Made by a program: the position numbers and the translations under genes | Notes under the pieces: model-generated | What the model was told of the DNA's origin: nothing | What the model saw: only the letters and a program-made list of their open reading frames with translations | Database searches by the model: none | Source: Galbula dea | Taxonomy: Eukaryota > Chordata > Aves > Piciformes > Galbulidae | Assembly (NCBI GenBank): GCA_013399015.1 | Contig: VWZX01006860.1 | Location: 1 to 64,000 of the forward strand | Length of the DNA: 64,000 bases | Direction: 5' to 3' | In this document: one piece after another, positions 24,401 to 36,535 of the stretch | How the letters are laid out: the number at the start of each line of letters is the position of its first letter | Position numbering within the stretch: position 1 is the first letter of the stretch

Positions 24401-25439
24401 CAACTGAACAAGATCTAATTTAAAGGAACTAATCCAGACAAAGCATTGTCTTCAAAATATTTGTTAGTGGTAGCTTCTCAGATATCCAAAAGTGAAGGTA
24501 CTGCTTCTATTGTGTCTTTCAAATTGAGAAACACTTGATGCAGTTAGGAGTGATTCAGTTTTGAGTCTTAAGCAGAAATCAATACCTTGAATAGCTGAGA
24601 AGAAATAACTCTGCTCTTATTTTGTATTCAGAAGTGGATTTACCTCCTTGGGCATCATCATTTGTTGCCTTTAGTGGAAATGGCTTAGCAGAATAGCAGA
24701 TTGAACAGCCAGTTCCAATAATGCAGCTTCTGTGGGAAGGAAATGATATCAATTCATAGATAGTTTTGATGGTTTGATACAAGATGTAGGATATTGGCAG
24801 ATGGAACATAACACTGGAGAGTGTGAGGTCCCTGATGCTCCTGGGCCTCTAATAAAGGGAGGGTACAGTGAGGTTTCTTGTTTTCTGGGGTTGCAGTTGA
24901 GATTGACTGTGGAGTGGGTTGCAGTCAGATGTGGAGTTTCCATGGCTTGCATCTGTGAGTATTAGTTCACAGCTTACCTTCAGTGTGCTGAATCTTCAGT
25001 GTGCAAAGCAAAAGGAAGAAGTTGTGGCCCTTGCAAAGATGGTAATTTAATAGCAACATGTTGCTAAATGATGGGGATTCCTGAAGCAAGGGTTCCTAGA
25101 GGAAAGCTGAGCCAAGTTCAGAAGTTCCTCTAGTCAGAATAGTTAGGTTTTAGGCAACTGAAGTGCAAGTTTCTTCTACTGACTTGTTTTTGGACTTCAG
25201 TGGTGGCCTGGGGTGAGAACACTTCAGGAAGGGCAGTGATTCTTTGTTTTCCTTTTGGCTTACTTGGTGTTTTGTTTTAAAATACACCAAATATTGTCTC
25301 ACAGTGCTTCCTGTTTTGACTGTCTGTATCTTTCTGTTGTTCATTTCATCCAGGAATTTCACAGTACTTGTGGAAAATTATCATTAGGTCAATTGTGAGC
25401 ATAGTAAAAAAGGACATGAATTTGTATGGCTTACTACAA
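24401..25439. other. Intronic sequence without recognised features
   Basis: Unique sequence; nothing coding or repetitive was recognised. Confidence 0.5.
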
Positions 25440-25756
25440 TAGAATCAGAGAATCATTATGGTAGAGGAAGACCTCTAAGATCATCAAGTCCAACTGTTAA
25501 CCAGATGCTGCCAGGTCTCCACTAAACCATGTCCCTCAGTACCACATCTCCATGGCTTTTCAATCCAGGGATGGTGACTCCACCACTGCCCTGGGCAGCC
25601 TCTTCCAGTGCTTAACTACTCTTTCAAGGAAGAAATTATTCCTCATCTCTAACCCAAACCTCCCTTGGCACAACTTGAGGCTGTTTTCTCTTGTCCTATC
25701 ACTTGATCCTTGGGAAAAGAGACCAACCCTCACCTGGCTCCAACCTCCTTTCAGGT
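25440..25756 (-). mobile_element. CR1 LINE fragment, subfamily B
   Basis: 'agaatcagagaatcattatg', 'gatcatcaagtccaactgtt', 'tggtgactccaccactgccc' and 'aaccctcacctggctccaac'. It ends near 'ctcctttcaggtata'. The minus frame gives GLFSQGSSDRTRENSLKLCQ. Confidence 0.93.
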
Positions 25757-26529
25757 ATAGCAATATAGCAACAAAGCTGGAAGTAAAACACAGTCCTAAT
25801 TCTGTTTACTGGCATTTGTTTGTCCTGAATTTTACAAGATAATAGCTCTCTTGTTCCTGTTTTTATAGAGAGCTCCACTTTGGCTCCTACAGATCAGTTT
25901 AAGGTTAGTGAAAACTGGCCAATGTGTACATCAGAGGCTGTCAGAGATGGTTAGAGACATTGAATTGCAACAAAGACCTGGCAGCAGTACAGATAGCCTT
26001 CAAAATGTGTGATCTTTTTGGACTGTGCTAGCTAAATGAAAAGCATGTGTATGGTTTCAGGAATAAGTCATGGCTGCCTTTTCTTCCTGATGACATCCAG
26101 AGATGTAATACAGATCTGCTTAGCATCTCTTGTTTTCATTTGCACTGTGAAGCATGAGGCTTTTCTGCCTCTGTTGCTAATCAATGGCATAGTCAGGAAT
26201 GTGTTTGGATTTTGATTTTTCAAGGAAATCTTCAGAATCTGTTGATTTCCCAAAGAACAAGCCAGATGGCTCACCCAGGGAGGAGCAGAGTTTGCTGATA
26301 AGTGCAGCTTTCCTTTAGTGTTCCTCTTGCTCATTTTGTAGTAGCTTGGTACAACCTGGGGGTCTTTCTGCCCCTTGTTTTTGGGGCTAGACAAACCAGG
26401 CTGGGATGAAACCAGAGTCATCTCAAGTGATTAGTGATTCACTGTTTATCTGCTGCTGTGGACTGGTTCTCCTCCTTGAACCCTGTTCCTACACTCAGAG
26501 CTGGGAGCCCTTGCTGATGAAGGCACAGT
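25757..26529. other. Intronic sequence without recognised features
   Basis: Unique sequence; nothing recognised on either strand. Confidence 0.5.
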
Positions 26530-26645
26530 AGAAGTTGTTCCTTCTCCATCCCTGGAGGTTTTGAAGGCCCAGCTGGATACAGCCTGGAGGTAGTACCTCT
26601 GGCCTCTTTCTGTTTTGAGCATGACCTCCTGAGGTCCCTTTGAGT
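26530..26645 (+). mobile_element. Probable decayed CR1 fragment
   Basis: 'tccatccctggaggttttga' followed by 'ggcccagctggatacagcct' resembles the CR1 segment before the 3' terminus, and 'cctcctgaggtccctt' may be the decayed terminal block. Similarity is weak. Confidence 0.5.
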
Positions 26646-28223
26646 AAACTCAGCTCTGAATCTGCTCTCCCTATATCATCCACTTCCTCCCATGTCCCAC
26701 ATTTTCCTTGAACCCCTTTTTACTTCTAAGATGCTGATAGAACAAGAACATCAGTGATCTTTCTTGGAGAGCAGTGCTCCTCTGGATTTCAGTTGCACAT
26801 TCCTGTGCTTTGCATTAGAGATTGGAATCCAGAACTCTCTTGTTTGACACAGTGCTTGGGGTTTCTTTTCTCCTCTCCTTTGGTCTCTAACTGGATTTAG
26901 TAAGTGAAGCTTGATGTCACATGTTTTGTGTAGACTAGCTCCTAACTTCTGTGTAAATTCAATTGTTTCCTTTTCTCTCTTGGCCTCCTCTCAATGGGAT
27001 CTGTTTTATCTGCACTACTCATTCTTTCAGGACTTCATTATTCTTAGGAAATGTACTGTGGCACATTTAGTGGTAATTACAGAAGCTTGTTTTAATTACA
27101 GTTGTCAAAGAGTATGTTTTATGATGCATTATTGCTGCTGCTGTTTCCAATTCATAACTCTTCTCTACCTTTACAAGTGGATATTAACATCAGGGGGGTT
27201 TTAAGCAATGTGTCTGGATTGGGTTTGGGGGGTTTTTTTGTGGCTAGGAATGAATCTGTGAATAGTGATGGCTTCAAAAAGAAACTGTTTGGGGGGGAAG
27301 GGAGAAGCACATGTTCCTAAGAACATCCATCAGTTGCTGTTACTGCCCATGCTGAAGGATGTGTGTGTTTTTATGTTGAAGTAGAAGCTTAAAAGGCACA
27401 ACTCTTGCCATCCAACATGCATGGAATGTGGAGATTCAGTGTATGGAGTGAAGGAAGGTCACAGCTCTGCTGGCCAGAAGATAATATATACAAGTTATGA
27501 GCCTTTTTCATCTGCTTTTATCAACATACAAACATGTATGTGGTGGGTGAATGTGATCCAGTGAGAAATAGTTTCTGGGCAGAGCAATGTAGTGTTCATC
27601 AAATGCTGAATAACTCTTTTACAACTTGACTTTCCTAAGCTGTACCTGAGTGACTTCAGTGTCAACAAGCTCATGAGTTTACACCCTGCTTCCACCTCCA
27701 GAGATGCTCATCCAGCAAACCTCAAGTAGCAAAATGGTGAAAGATCATTATTTGAGACCTGCTGTCTTGTAGCTCTGCATTACATTCATCCTGACCTCCA
27801 GCAGTTCTCCTATGAGATGGCTGTGCTGCTGGAGCTGCTGAAGGCCAGCCCTCTGCAGCTACTTTCCTTTGCCTATTAATCCATTAACCTTTCCTTCAAA
27901 GTTCAGAGGCCTGCCTGAAGGCCTGGAGATCTTCCATGTGACCTTTCCTCTGAGAAAAGCCCTCCTTGCTGTAGTTAGCATTTTGTTTGGCAAATCCCCT
28001 TAGTCTTGTAAAGCCACTGTGACAGGATGCTCTTTCAGCCCCCAACACCCCATGCCTGCTTTCACTCCCAGCCTTGAATGTGGCTGAGGAGACCTGGTCC
28101 CTTGGTTCTTCACTCACCCCAGCCTCTGATATTCTTGGTGGGGTGATGAGGACATGCCCATGAAGGAGCTTGGCACAACCTAGGCAGAGAACTTTTTTGA
28201 TGAAGATTTATATATTTAGTGTA
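26646..28223. other. Intronic sequence without recognised features
   Basis: Unique sequence with G-rich patches near 27216-27232 and 27289-27301. Short open frames here look random. Confidence 0.5.
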
Positions 28224-28831
28224 AGCAGAGTGCCCAGGGGGGCAAGAAGGCCACCAGGATCCTGGCTTTGATCAGCACTAGTGTGGCAGCAGAGCTAGGA
28301 CAGGGAATTGTCCTCCTGGGCTGGGCACTAGGGAGGCCACAGCTGGAATCCTGGGCTCAGGTTTGGGCCCCTGACTCCCAGAAGGACATGGAGGTGCTGG
28401 AGTGTGTCCAGAGAAGGGCAAGGAAGGTGGGGAAGGGTCTAGAGCACAAGTGTTGTGAGGAGCAGCTGAGGGAACTGGGGTTGTTCAGCCTGGAGAAAAG
28501 AGGAGGCTCAGGGGAGACCTTTTTGGTCTCCAGAAGTGCCTGTGAGGTGGGGCTTGGGCTCTTCCAGGTGACTACTGACAGGAGAGAAATGGCTTCAAGC
28601 TGCAGCAGGGGAGGCTCAGGTTAGATAGGAGGAAGAATTCCTTCAGCAAGAGGATTATCAACAGCACAGGCTGCCTGGGGAGGTGGTGGAATCACCATCC
28701 TGGGAAGCATTCCAAAAATGTGTAGATGTGGTGCTGTGGGCCATGGTTTTAGTGGTGACCTGGCAGTGTTAGGTTAATGATTTGGGCTCTGTGATCTTAA
28801 AGATTTTTTCCAGCCTTAATGATTCAATGAT
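28224..28831 (+). mobile_element. CR1 LINE fragment, subfamily B, about 610 bp
   Basis: It starts 'agcagagtgcccaggggggc' in ORF2 and reaches 'ccttaatgattcaatgattg'. The frame from 28268 reads STSVAAELGQGIVLLGWALG and ECVQRRARKVGKGLEHKCCE, and is then shifted relative to other B copies near 28500. Confidence 0.95.
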
Positions 28832-29660
28832 TGAAGGTGTATTTTTCAGTTGACTGCTACTTTGCTCAGTTCTGTGTTACAAGGGACAAAATGAATGTGC
28901 ATGTGTTGCATCCATCATGAGAAAGGTTTGACTGCATCACAGGACTTCTCTGCAGATGTCCTTGCAGCTATGTAGGAGATGATGTCCAGGAATTTTGTGT
29001 GGACATCCCATTTCTCTGATGATGGAAACTCAATCCCAGTGCCCTGCTAAATCCAGGCACTACTCTGGAAGATGAATCCCAGGTTGGCCTTTAAATCTTG
29101 GTCCAATTTCCTACTGATTGTGAAGAACATGTATTTAATATTAGTGCTCTATTTTGGGATTGTAATTTGGGGTAGTCTGGAGAAGATGAGCTGCCTCTCA
29201 AAGGTGACCTTCTGAAGCTGATTTCTAAAGAACACCCCAGCAAAGGCTTGCTTTATTAGAGTTACTTTGTGAAGAAGCAATGAACCTGTTCCAACAACTC
29301 ATTTACAACTCCAGTGCAGCATTCAGCTAATTGAATACATGGCTACTGATAATTATTTTGTTATGGCTAATTGATATTCACTGGGATCATGTTGTTGTGG
29401 GCCCTATAAATATGATATTACCTTGCCTGTGTTTATTTCTGCAGTGAATTCTCTTCTGCTGGCCTCTTTGGATTGTTTCTTTTAGACAGGAATCATCTTT
29501 TCTGGTTTTCTTTTCTCTTTGCTGTGTTCCTGGAGCAATGCCAGAGGTGGTAGCTGTGTGGAAAAACAACTTTTTGTTTCTGTGTTTCTTACTGGGCTAC
29601 CAAATCTTCCAGTTCTTTTCATAAGATAAGGAGCTAAACCTTTGGATAATTGTATTGTTT
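28832..29660. other. Intronic sequence; possible conserved AT-rich block
   Basis: No repeat was recognised. The part 29300-29420 contains closely spaced ATTA/TAATTG words (cagctaattgaatacatgg, ggctaattgatattcac) and may be a conserved non-coding element. Confidence 0.45.
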
Positions 29661-29732
29661 AGAATCCTAGAATACCAGATTGGAAGGGAACTCAAGGATC
29701 ATCTGGTCCAGCCTTCCTTGGCAAAATGTAGT
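29661..29732 (-). mobile_element. Short CR1 3' end
   Basis: 'agaatcctagaataccagat' then 'ggatcatctggtccagcctt' match the terminal CR1 block in reverse orientation, about 70 bases. Confidence 0.78.
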
Positions 29733-30068
29733 GTTCTTGTAATCTAGTATTTCTACTTAATTAGTGGTAATAAAGCTTTGATAGGATCAGGGCAATAAGC
29801 AGCATGACTGGAGTTCAGTTCTTGATCCCCATATCTTCAGTGCAATAAAATCCAGTTGGTTTGATTACTAATTATCTTAGGGGGCAGGGAACCAAACTCA
29901 AAACTCAGCTCCAAAAACTACCCAAGTTTGCAGGGCAAAAGCTTGCATTCAGATGGGTGTCCTCTGAAAAAATGTTATTTGCATTCCCTTGCTCTTTCAT
30001 GTGCAGAAGCCTAGTGATCAGGTACTGGGAAACAAATCCACTTATAGCTGTTGAATAGTGATTGGTCA

Positions 30069-30175
30069 GAATCATAGAAAAACCAGGTTGGAAAGGACCT
30101 TGGAGATGGTCTGGTCCAATCTTTCTTGGCCAAAGCCTGGTCTGGAGAAGATGACCCAGCCCCTCTCCAGCTGTG
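30069..30175 (-). mobile_element. Short old CR1 3' end
   Basis: 'agaatcatagaaaaaccagg', 'ttggaaaggaccttggagat' and 'gatgacccagcccctctcca' indicate an older CR1 lineage on the minus strand, truncated after about 105 bases. Confidence 0.78.
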
Positions 30176-31032
30176 TGGATGAGCAGGAGTAGTTTTGGTG
30201 AAGTTGCATTAAAAGAAGTATTTTCCAAGTAAACTTCTGTGTGGTTCTAGATTACAAATATGCCTGACATGCATTATTTATGTATCTATAGTAAATTTAA
30301 TTTGACTCTTTGATTTCTTGACATGCTTCAGGATCTAGAAAAAAAGGTAAGTAAAGTAGAGAAAAACCAAAACCCCAAAGTTTTTGTTTTATCCTTTGGC
30401 TGTTTGCTAAAACCCAAACTCATCTTGGCAAAGAGAATTAAGTTCTTTTTCTTATGAAGTCCTTTTTTATCTCTACAAGTGTAGCAACATAGGTGATGTG
30501 AGTTCTCTGCCACACTGAAATAAGCATGACCTGGAGATAACATTTTTAGGAGGAAGAGTTCAACTATTTACCCATTTGCCATGATGCTGCTGAAATAGGA
30601 ATTAGGGGCATTTGCCTTTGTGTTATCAGTACCTGGGTGAAAATAATCTGGTAGAGGGAAATGACTCCTGCTGAATAGGCAGTTGTGGTAATGACCACTG
30701 GTAGTTAATTATTAGTCATTAAAGATATTTTCTTGTTAAAGCTTTATGAGCCTGGAATGAATTTGTGCTGATAATTTGGGTGTTAAATCCTCCGTAGCCT
30801 GTTCAAAATTGCTTCTCTGGGTTTTCCTCTGGAGGACTTCTGGCTTTCTATGTATTCTGTGTGCATGTGTGCTCTTTTAATGTCATTTCTAATTCTTAAT
30901 GAGTCCACTTAAGAGCAGCTATTGGTACACACTACAGAGGAGAAGCCCCCAAAATGTCAATGAGCTCAGCTGTGCTCTAAGCAGTGTCTCTTAAATGAAT
31001 CCTCAGTCATTAATGTTAGGAATAAACCCATG
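30176..31032. other. Intronic sequence without recognised features
   Basis: Unique sequence. The part 30700-30790 is AT-rich (agttaattattagtcatta) and might be conserved; no other signal was seen. Confidence 0.45.
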
Positions 31033-31240
31033 TACCAGTCCAGGCTAGGGGCAGACCTGCTGGAAAGTAGCTCTGCAGAGAAGGACTTGAGGGTCCTGGT
31101 GGAGAACAAGTTGTCCATGAGCCAGCAATGTGTCCTTGTGGCCAAGAAGGGCAATGGTCTCCTGGGCTGTGTTGGCTAAAGCGTTGCCAGCACGAGTGAG
31201 TTCCCCCCTGGAGAACTGTGTTCAGCTCTGGGCTGTCCAC
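31033..31240 (+). mobile_element. Internal CR1 ORF2 fragment, 3' end missing
   Basis: 'accagtccaggctaggggca', 'gaaggacttgagggtcctgg' and 'gagccagcaatgtgtccttg' match CR1 ORF2; 'tgtgttcagctctgggctgt' follows after a deletion. No 3' terminus. It lies about 435 bases upstream of the CHCHD3 exon at 31675. Confidence 0.88.
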
Positions 31241-31674
31241 TTAATGACAGTAAGAAATGAAGTTAAATGGTCAGGCTCTGCATATGTTTGTTGGGTTTGG
31301 TTTTTATGGGAGGTTTTTTGGTAGTTTGAGCAAGTTTCCCAGAATTCAGCAGTGATCTGCAAAGTTAATCAGAAACCAGAAAATCCTTTCTCTCAGCAGG
31401 GTGTGCTTGGGTTCTGTCTTCATGATGCTTCCAAATGGACTAAGGGTGGCACAGCTGTTGAGGAGGGAAGTTAAAAACCCACAGTACAATAGCCAATCTG
31501 TCCATTAGCACTGCAGCAATCATCATCTTATTAATGTGGTGTTTGGCAGCAGCTAATGAAGTGCAGTTCTCAGCTGCTGTGGGTTCCTTGTGGGTACCAT
31601 TCATGGTTGATGGTTGGATTTGCAAGTCAGGCTCTTTCTTGATCCAGTTTTCTCTTTCTCTTTCTTTTTTTTAG

Positions 31675-31758
31675 GCCAGGCAGCTGGAAGAGAAAGACAG
31701 AGAACTGAAGAAGCATGATGCCTACTACAAAGAGCAGCTGGCTCGACTGGAGGAAAGG
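31675..31758 (+). CDS. CHCHD3: CHCHD3 (MIC19) internal coding exon, coiled-coil part
   Basis: This exon encodes 28 residues, from ARQLEEKDRELKKHDAYYKE to QLARLEER, which I recognise as the central coiled-coil of CHCHD3/MIC19. MIC19 is a peripheral inner-membrane subunit of the mitochondrial MICOS complex; it binds MIC60 and helps hold crista junctions. The acceptor is a long pyrimidine tract ending in ttttttttag, and the donor is AGG|gtgagc. The exon is exactly 28 codons, so it is phase 0 at both ends, and the frame has no stops. It is rich in charged residues and shows heptad-like spacing, as expected for this part of the family (about 227 residues in human). The paralogue CHCHD6/MIC25 is the main alternative, but the next exon fits CHCHD3 better. 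The preceding exons are not in the window. Confidence 0.9.
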
Positions 31759-32029
31759 GTGAGCTGCTTTCCTGTGTCATCAGGAGGTTTCTGTTCACTT
31801 CTGCTGCTGGCTTGCTGTTAAACAAGATAACTTTTCTAAGGGGATCAAGATGACAACTGTGGCCAAAGGGCTTTTTATGTTGGTATAACTGCAACTATTT
31901 CTGGTTTGATATTGGCCAGATACAGGTTTTAGTGTTGAGAATGTTGTTTTCTGTTGTGATTTCTCACATTTGCAATGAGATTTCATGTGTCACAGTAATT
32001 ACATACAGAGAAATAACCTGAAAGAGGTC

Positions 32030-32100
32030 ATGTGTCCTGTGCATGGAGAGGATTTGGTGATCCCTGTGGGTCCCTTCCAACTCAGGACATTCTAGGATTC
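32030..32100 (+). mobile_element. Short CR1 3' end, D type
   Basis: 'ggtgatccctgtgggtccct' followed by 'tccaactcaggacattctag' is the D-type terminus. A further 'tagaatcattctatgattt' at about 32127-32145 may belong to the same or another tail. Confidence 0.8.
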
Positions 32101-32148
32101 AGTCTAGGTCATCAAGTCCATGCCTATAGAATCATTCTATGATTTGTC

Positions 32149-33053
32149 TGGCAGCACTGATGAAGAGCCAGTGTAAGTGAATGAGTATCACCAAGCAGGC
32201 TTGAAATTGCATGTGAAGTGTGCAGACATAACACTGCATTTCTGCTTTCACTGGGTAGACCTGGTGGTTCCTCTGAAAGCCACCAGTACGTGGAGAGTTT
32301 AGTGTTAATTGCAAGTTGTTTATGCCACGTTCAGAAAGCACTTCTGTGTCTTTTCTTCACACTAGACTTGAAGCTAAACTGTACAGAACAGCTTGCTAAG
32401 CTGTGTGACATATTTGCAATGTTTTAACATATTGCTGTTAACATTCTCTGTCTTTGTAGGGTATTACTTTATAGGATGTTAATTTCAAGTAATTACTGCT
32501 GTCATCATTTTCTAGATCCCAGGTTGCTTGTAACCTTCAGCTTGAATACATTTGCCTCCTTTCCTCCTCTGCCTTCTTCCTCAGCCTACCTATTGTTGAT
32601 TAATGTGGATTTTATTGTAGTTAGCTCTGTTTGTGATGGTAACAAGATACATATTCATTTATGCAGCCTAGCAGGAGAGAAGAAAACCTCTTGTTTTTAT
32701 GGATTAGAAAGAAGAGCATGTTGCATGAATTACCAGTGTGTATAATTGGTCTTAATGAATATTTTAAAGAGAGGGCAGATCAGATACTGTCTCAGTGTTT
32801 TGTCCTGCCTTTTTGAAGATTACAGTAATGAAGTCATGTTCTTGGCAATGAGAAATAGTTTGAAAGGATGAGAGCAAATTACTTTAATGATTCTAAAGCA
32901 GTGCATTATTTAAACAGTTAAAAAATAAGAACCTTCACCAAAAAACCCCCCACAGAATACCTTCCTGCTTCTCAACTAACTGACTGCTGTTAGGGGAAAA
33001 AAGCATCTGCAGTATCTCATCCAGGCTGGCTTCTTATGGGATGGTTGTACCCA
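32149..33053. other. Intronic sequence without recognised features
   Basis: Unique sequence; nothing coding or repetitive was recognised. Confidence 0.5.
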
Positions 33054-33544
33054 TCACAGAGTCATGGAATGGGTTGGGGTGGAAGGGACCTTGCAAGGTC
33101 ACCTAGTCCAGCCCCCTGCAGTCAGCAGGGACATCCCCAACTAGAGCAGGTTGCTCACAGCCCCAGACAACCTGAGCTGGGATGGTTCCAGGGCTGGGAC
33201 ATCTCCCACCTCTCTGGGCAGCCTGGGACAGGCTCTCACCACTCTCACTGTAAAGAATGTCTTCCTTACACCTAGTCTAAATCTACCCTCTTTTATTTTC
33301 AAACCATTATTCCTTGTTCTGTCCCAACAGCCCCTGCTGAGAAGTCTCTCCCCAGCTTTCTTCTAGGCCCTTTCAGTACTGCAAGGCCACAGGAAGGTCT
33401 CCCTGGAGCCTTCTCTTCTCCAGGCTGAACAACCCCAATTCTCTCAGCCTGTCCTCACAGCAGAGAGCTTCCAGCCCTCAGATCATTTCTGTGGCCTCCT
33501 GTGGCCCTGCTCCACCAGGTCCCTGTCTTTGCTGAGAATCCTTG
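33054..33544 (-). mobile_element. CR1 LINE fragment, subfamily C
   Basis: Minus-strand C copy from 'cacagagtcatggaatgggt' through 'ggacatccccaactagagca' and 'ttccttgttctgtcccaaca' to 'caccaggtccctgtctttgc'. The stretch 33128-33334 is about 97% identical by eye to the copy at 36536. Confidence 0.95.
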
Positions 33545-35839
33545 ACTCTTGTCTATCAGCATTGCATTCTGTTGTTACATTTTAAGCAGTGCTGGGGTGA
33601 TTTGTGACACAGGATGTGTAATAAACCATGATTCTTTGTTGGAAAGCTTTTCTTTTGCCTTTTTTAAGGTACTGTGCAGCAAACAAGACTTTATTATTAG
33701 TTATTTTAGTGTTGCAGTGGCTCACTGACCCAGTGCCTTCACTTGCTGCTGCTCAGGGAAGACTTCCAGAGTGAAGTTGTGTTTGAACAGCCATGTGAAT
33801 CTGTCATTCTGGGGTGCAACTCAGATAATGAACTTTAAGAACTCTATTTGAGTGCTGCTGAAGGGGCATCCCCAGGTGATGTGAAGCAGGTGATCTCTGC
33901 CATCTCTTCTTTCTCTTGGAGGTCTCCAGGACTACAAGAGACAGTTCTGAGTTGGCTGCCTTATCTCATGGATGATGTTTGCTTTGTTTTCAGAGTGGAG
34001 CTCTCATGATATTAAGGCTTGTCTTTTGATTCTGACTTATTTGTAAGCTAAGCAACCTCTCCTTTGCCAGGCTGTCAGCTGGGTTGTTCTCAAAGTACCT
34101 CTGCATATCTCTTCTACACAAAGAAGTGTTGTTGGAGCTCTGAAAGGAGGTGAACTCTCTGCTCCAAATCTGCCTTTGAACTTTCTCAGAGGTGAGGAGA
34201 CTACAGCATGAAAACCTGCAGAAGGAAAGGGGTCATGTCATGTCTCCTGCAATCTGAGCCTGGCTGAGGCTGGTGCCTGCAGCTGTTATTAAGGTCACTT
34301 GTGAGATTCTGTATGGGTGATTTTATGAGCATTGGGATGGAAATAGAGCTTGAAGAAAATAAAAAGGAAGGTCTGGAAAGGTCTAAGGGTTTGGAAATTG
34401 CAGAGCACAGTAAGAAGTTGCTTGTTTCTTCCTAAACTTGTCCTGGTTTCAGTGGAAGGTGCACAGAGGCAGTGAGGAAACATCAGAACAGGAGGTAGGA
34501 TGGAGCAGAGCAAGTGGAGCTGAGAGAAGTAGTGACAGCATGAAGAAATGTGCAATATGAGTCTGTCACCTGTGACAAAGAATGCTAATTACATTCTCAG
34601 ATCATTCTTACATCAAATAAGCACACTTTAAAAATCCTTCAGTTATGCATCTGTGGCATTTCTGTCTGTTGCATCATGGAGTGTCAGAGCTCATCTGTGT
34701 GATTAATTGGCTTTTTGATTACTTAGCTTTTTCAATTAGAGGCTTGGTATTTGTGTTCTTCAGTGCTGCTGCAAAAACAATGCAGACTTTGCTAATAAAG
34801 GGAGATGCCAACAGAAGAGATGAGTGTCAGCACAGGGTGCTCCTGATGGAGAAAATTATTGCCCACACTCAGTGCCAGCTGAAGTCTGTCAGTTCTCAAC
34901 TATTCCAGTGACTGAGGGAAGATGCTCAGCCTTTGCAGGGGATTAATACAGGACAAAACTGTGCACCAGTGACAGCTGTGGTACTAAAACATAAACAATT
35001 CTATTCTCCAGGGGGAATATCTGTTCATAAATTTGGTTTATGTGCTAAAAACCTTGTTGATAGTTTCCCAAAAACCCCAACAATTCCCCTAACAGCTGCC
35101 AGTGTTTCTAGGTCAAAGATGGCAGAGAAGCTCTGAGTTATGACATGCTCCACAGCAGCCAGGCAAAATGAGATAGTTTAACAATGGAGTTAAAAAATAA
35201 CCTTCTCATCCTGTCTGAGTAGGATGTAAAGCTGTTATTTAAGAGTTCACACATGGAGCTCTGAGAAGGAACTTGTCATTGTCTGCTTACAGGCTAAAAG
35301 TGCTTCTTGACTGCTGGAAAAAAAAAATCCCAGAGGTAGAAGTATTCCAATCACACTGCACATGAGTGTGGTGACATTAGTTGGTATTTTAAACCATTTG
35401 ATTTTTCTTTCCAAAATAGCAGAGCAAGAGCAAGACAAAACTAACAACTAACAGCTCAGACTGAGCAGCTTGGTGCCTGGCAGAACAATCCTATGACTTC
35501 TTTCTCTAAGGTTGTCTCAGGAGTGTATCCACACACACTTCTGTCCTCTTGTATTCATCAGTGTCCTGTTAGCTCCTTCATCTCCATCATCCTTATGTTG
35601 TGGCACTGGTTTCAATGTCATTTCCAAGCCCTAGTGGCTGGAGGCTTCCTAACCTTCTTGTTTTGCATATCTAGTGTGTGCTGAGATGTGTAAGTTGCAG
35701 GCAACATCAGCAGTTGCATTCCTTTTGGCTGCAGAGCAGCTGTGACACAGTCATTCCTTCCCCAAGCTGCTTTCCACAGGATGGTAAGGGCTACTTAAGC
35801 CTGAGTTTGAACTTGAACTGAGCAGCAGCCTCTGAACAC
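33545..35839. other. Intronic sequence without recognised features
   Basis: About 2.3 kb of unique sequence with an A run near 35320. No transposon, RNA or exon was recognised. Confidence 0.5.
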
Positions 35840-36268
35840 CACAGAATCCCAGACTGGTAGGGGCTGGAAGGGACCTCTCAGATCATCTAGTCCAAGCCCT
35901 CTGCTGAAGTAGTGTCACCCACAGCAGAACCCAAACCCAGGACTCCAGATGTGGCTTCAGTAGGGCAGAGTAGAGGGGGAGGAGAATCTCCCTTGAGCTG
36001 CTGCTCAGTCTTCTTCATGCACCTCAGGAGACCAATGGCCACAAGGGCACATCGTTGCCTTACTCATCCACCAGCACTCCCAGGTCCTTCTCTGCAGAGC
36101 TGCTTTCCAGCAGCTCCACCCCTAAGCTGCCCTGCTCCATGAGGTTATTCCTCCCCAGGTGCAGGACCCCACACTTGCCCTTGTTGACCTTCCTGAGGTT
36201 CCTCTCCCCCAGCCCTCAGCCTGAGTGGCAGCACAGCCTTGGAGGAGTCTCCTCATGCTTCTGTTGCT
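35840..36268 (-). mobile_element. CR1 LINE fragment with internal deletion
   Basis: It starts with an A-like 3' end ('cacagaatcccagactggta', to about 35928) and then jumps to ORF2 sequence ('aacccaggactccagatgtg') without the usual 350-400 bases between. It continues through 'cacttgcccttgttgacctt' to 'ggcagcacagccttggagga', reaching deeper into ORF2 than most copies here. Confidence 0.9.
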
Positions 36269-36535
36269 TTGGGAATGATGCAGCTCTCCCTAGTTGAAAT
36301 TTTCTTCAGCAAATCCAACTGTTTTCCTGTTACACTGCTTCATAATACTATCATGCATCATGATGAGAATCATGCCCCTGGTCATAGAAGCAGAAGGAAA
36401 TTAATTTGAATACACTGCTATATGACACAACTGCTTAGTTTATCAGTGTGAGTGAGCAGGACCTGTATCCCCAGATTAATCAGGAGATTTCTCACTCAAG
36501 GGAAGTTTCAATGCTTGTGAGTTTCCTAGACATAA

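Larger units (their letters stand above)
1..31674 (+). other. CHCHD3: Upstream intron of CHCHD3 (partial)
   Basis: Everything before the exon at 31675 appears to be a single intron continuing beyond the left edge: I found no upstream CHCHD3 exon here. It contains about 22 CR1 fragments and AT-rich unique sequence. The first 45 bases are a TA-rich run. A long intron agrees with the very large size of CHCHD3 in other vertebrates. Confidence 0.7.
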
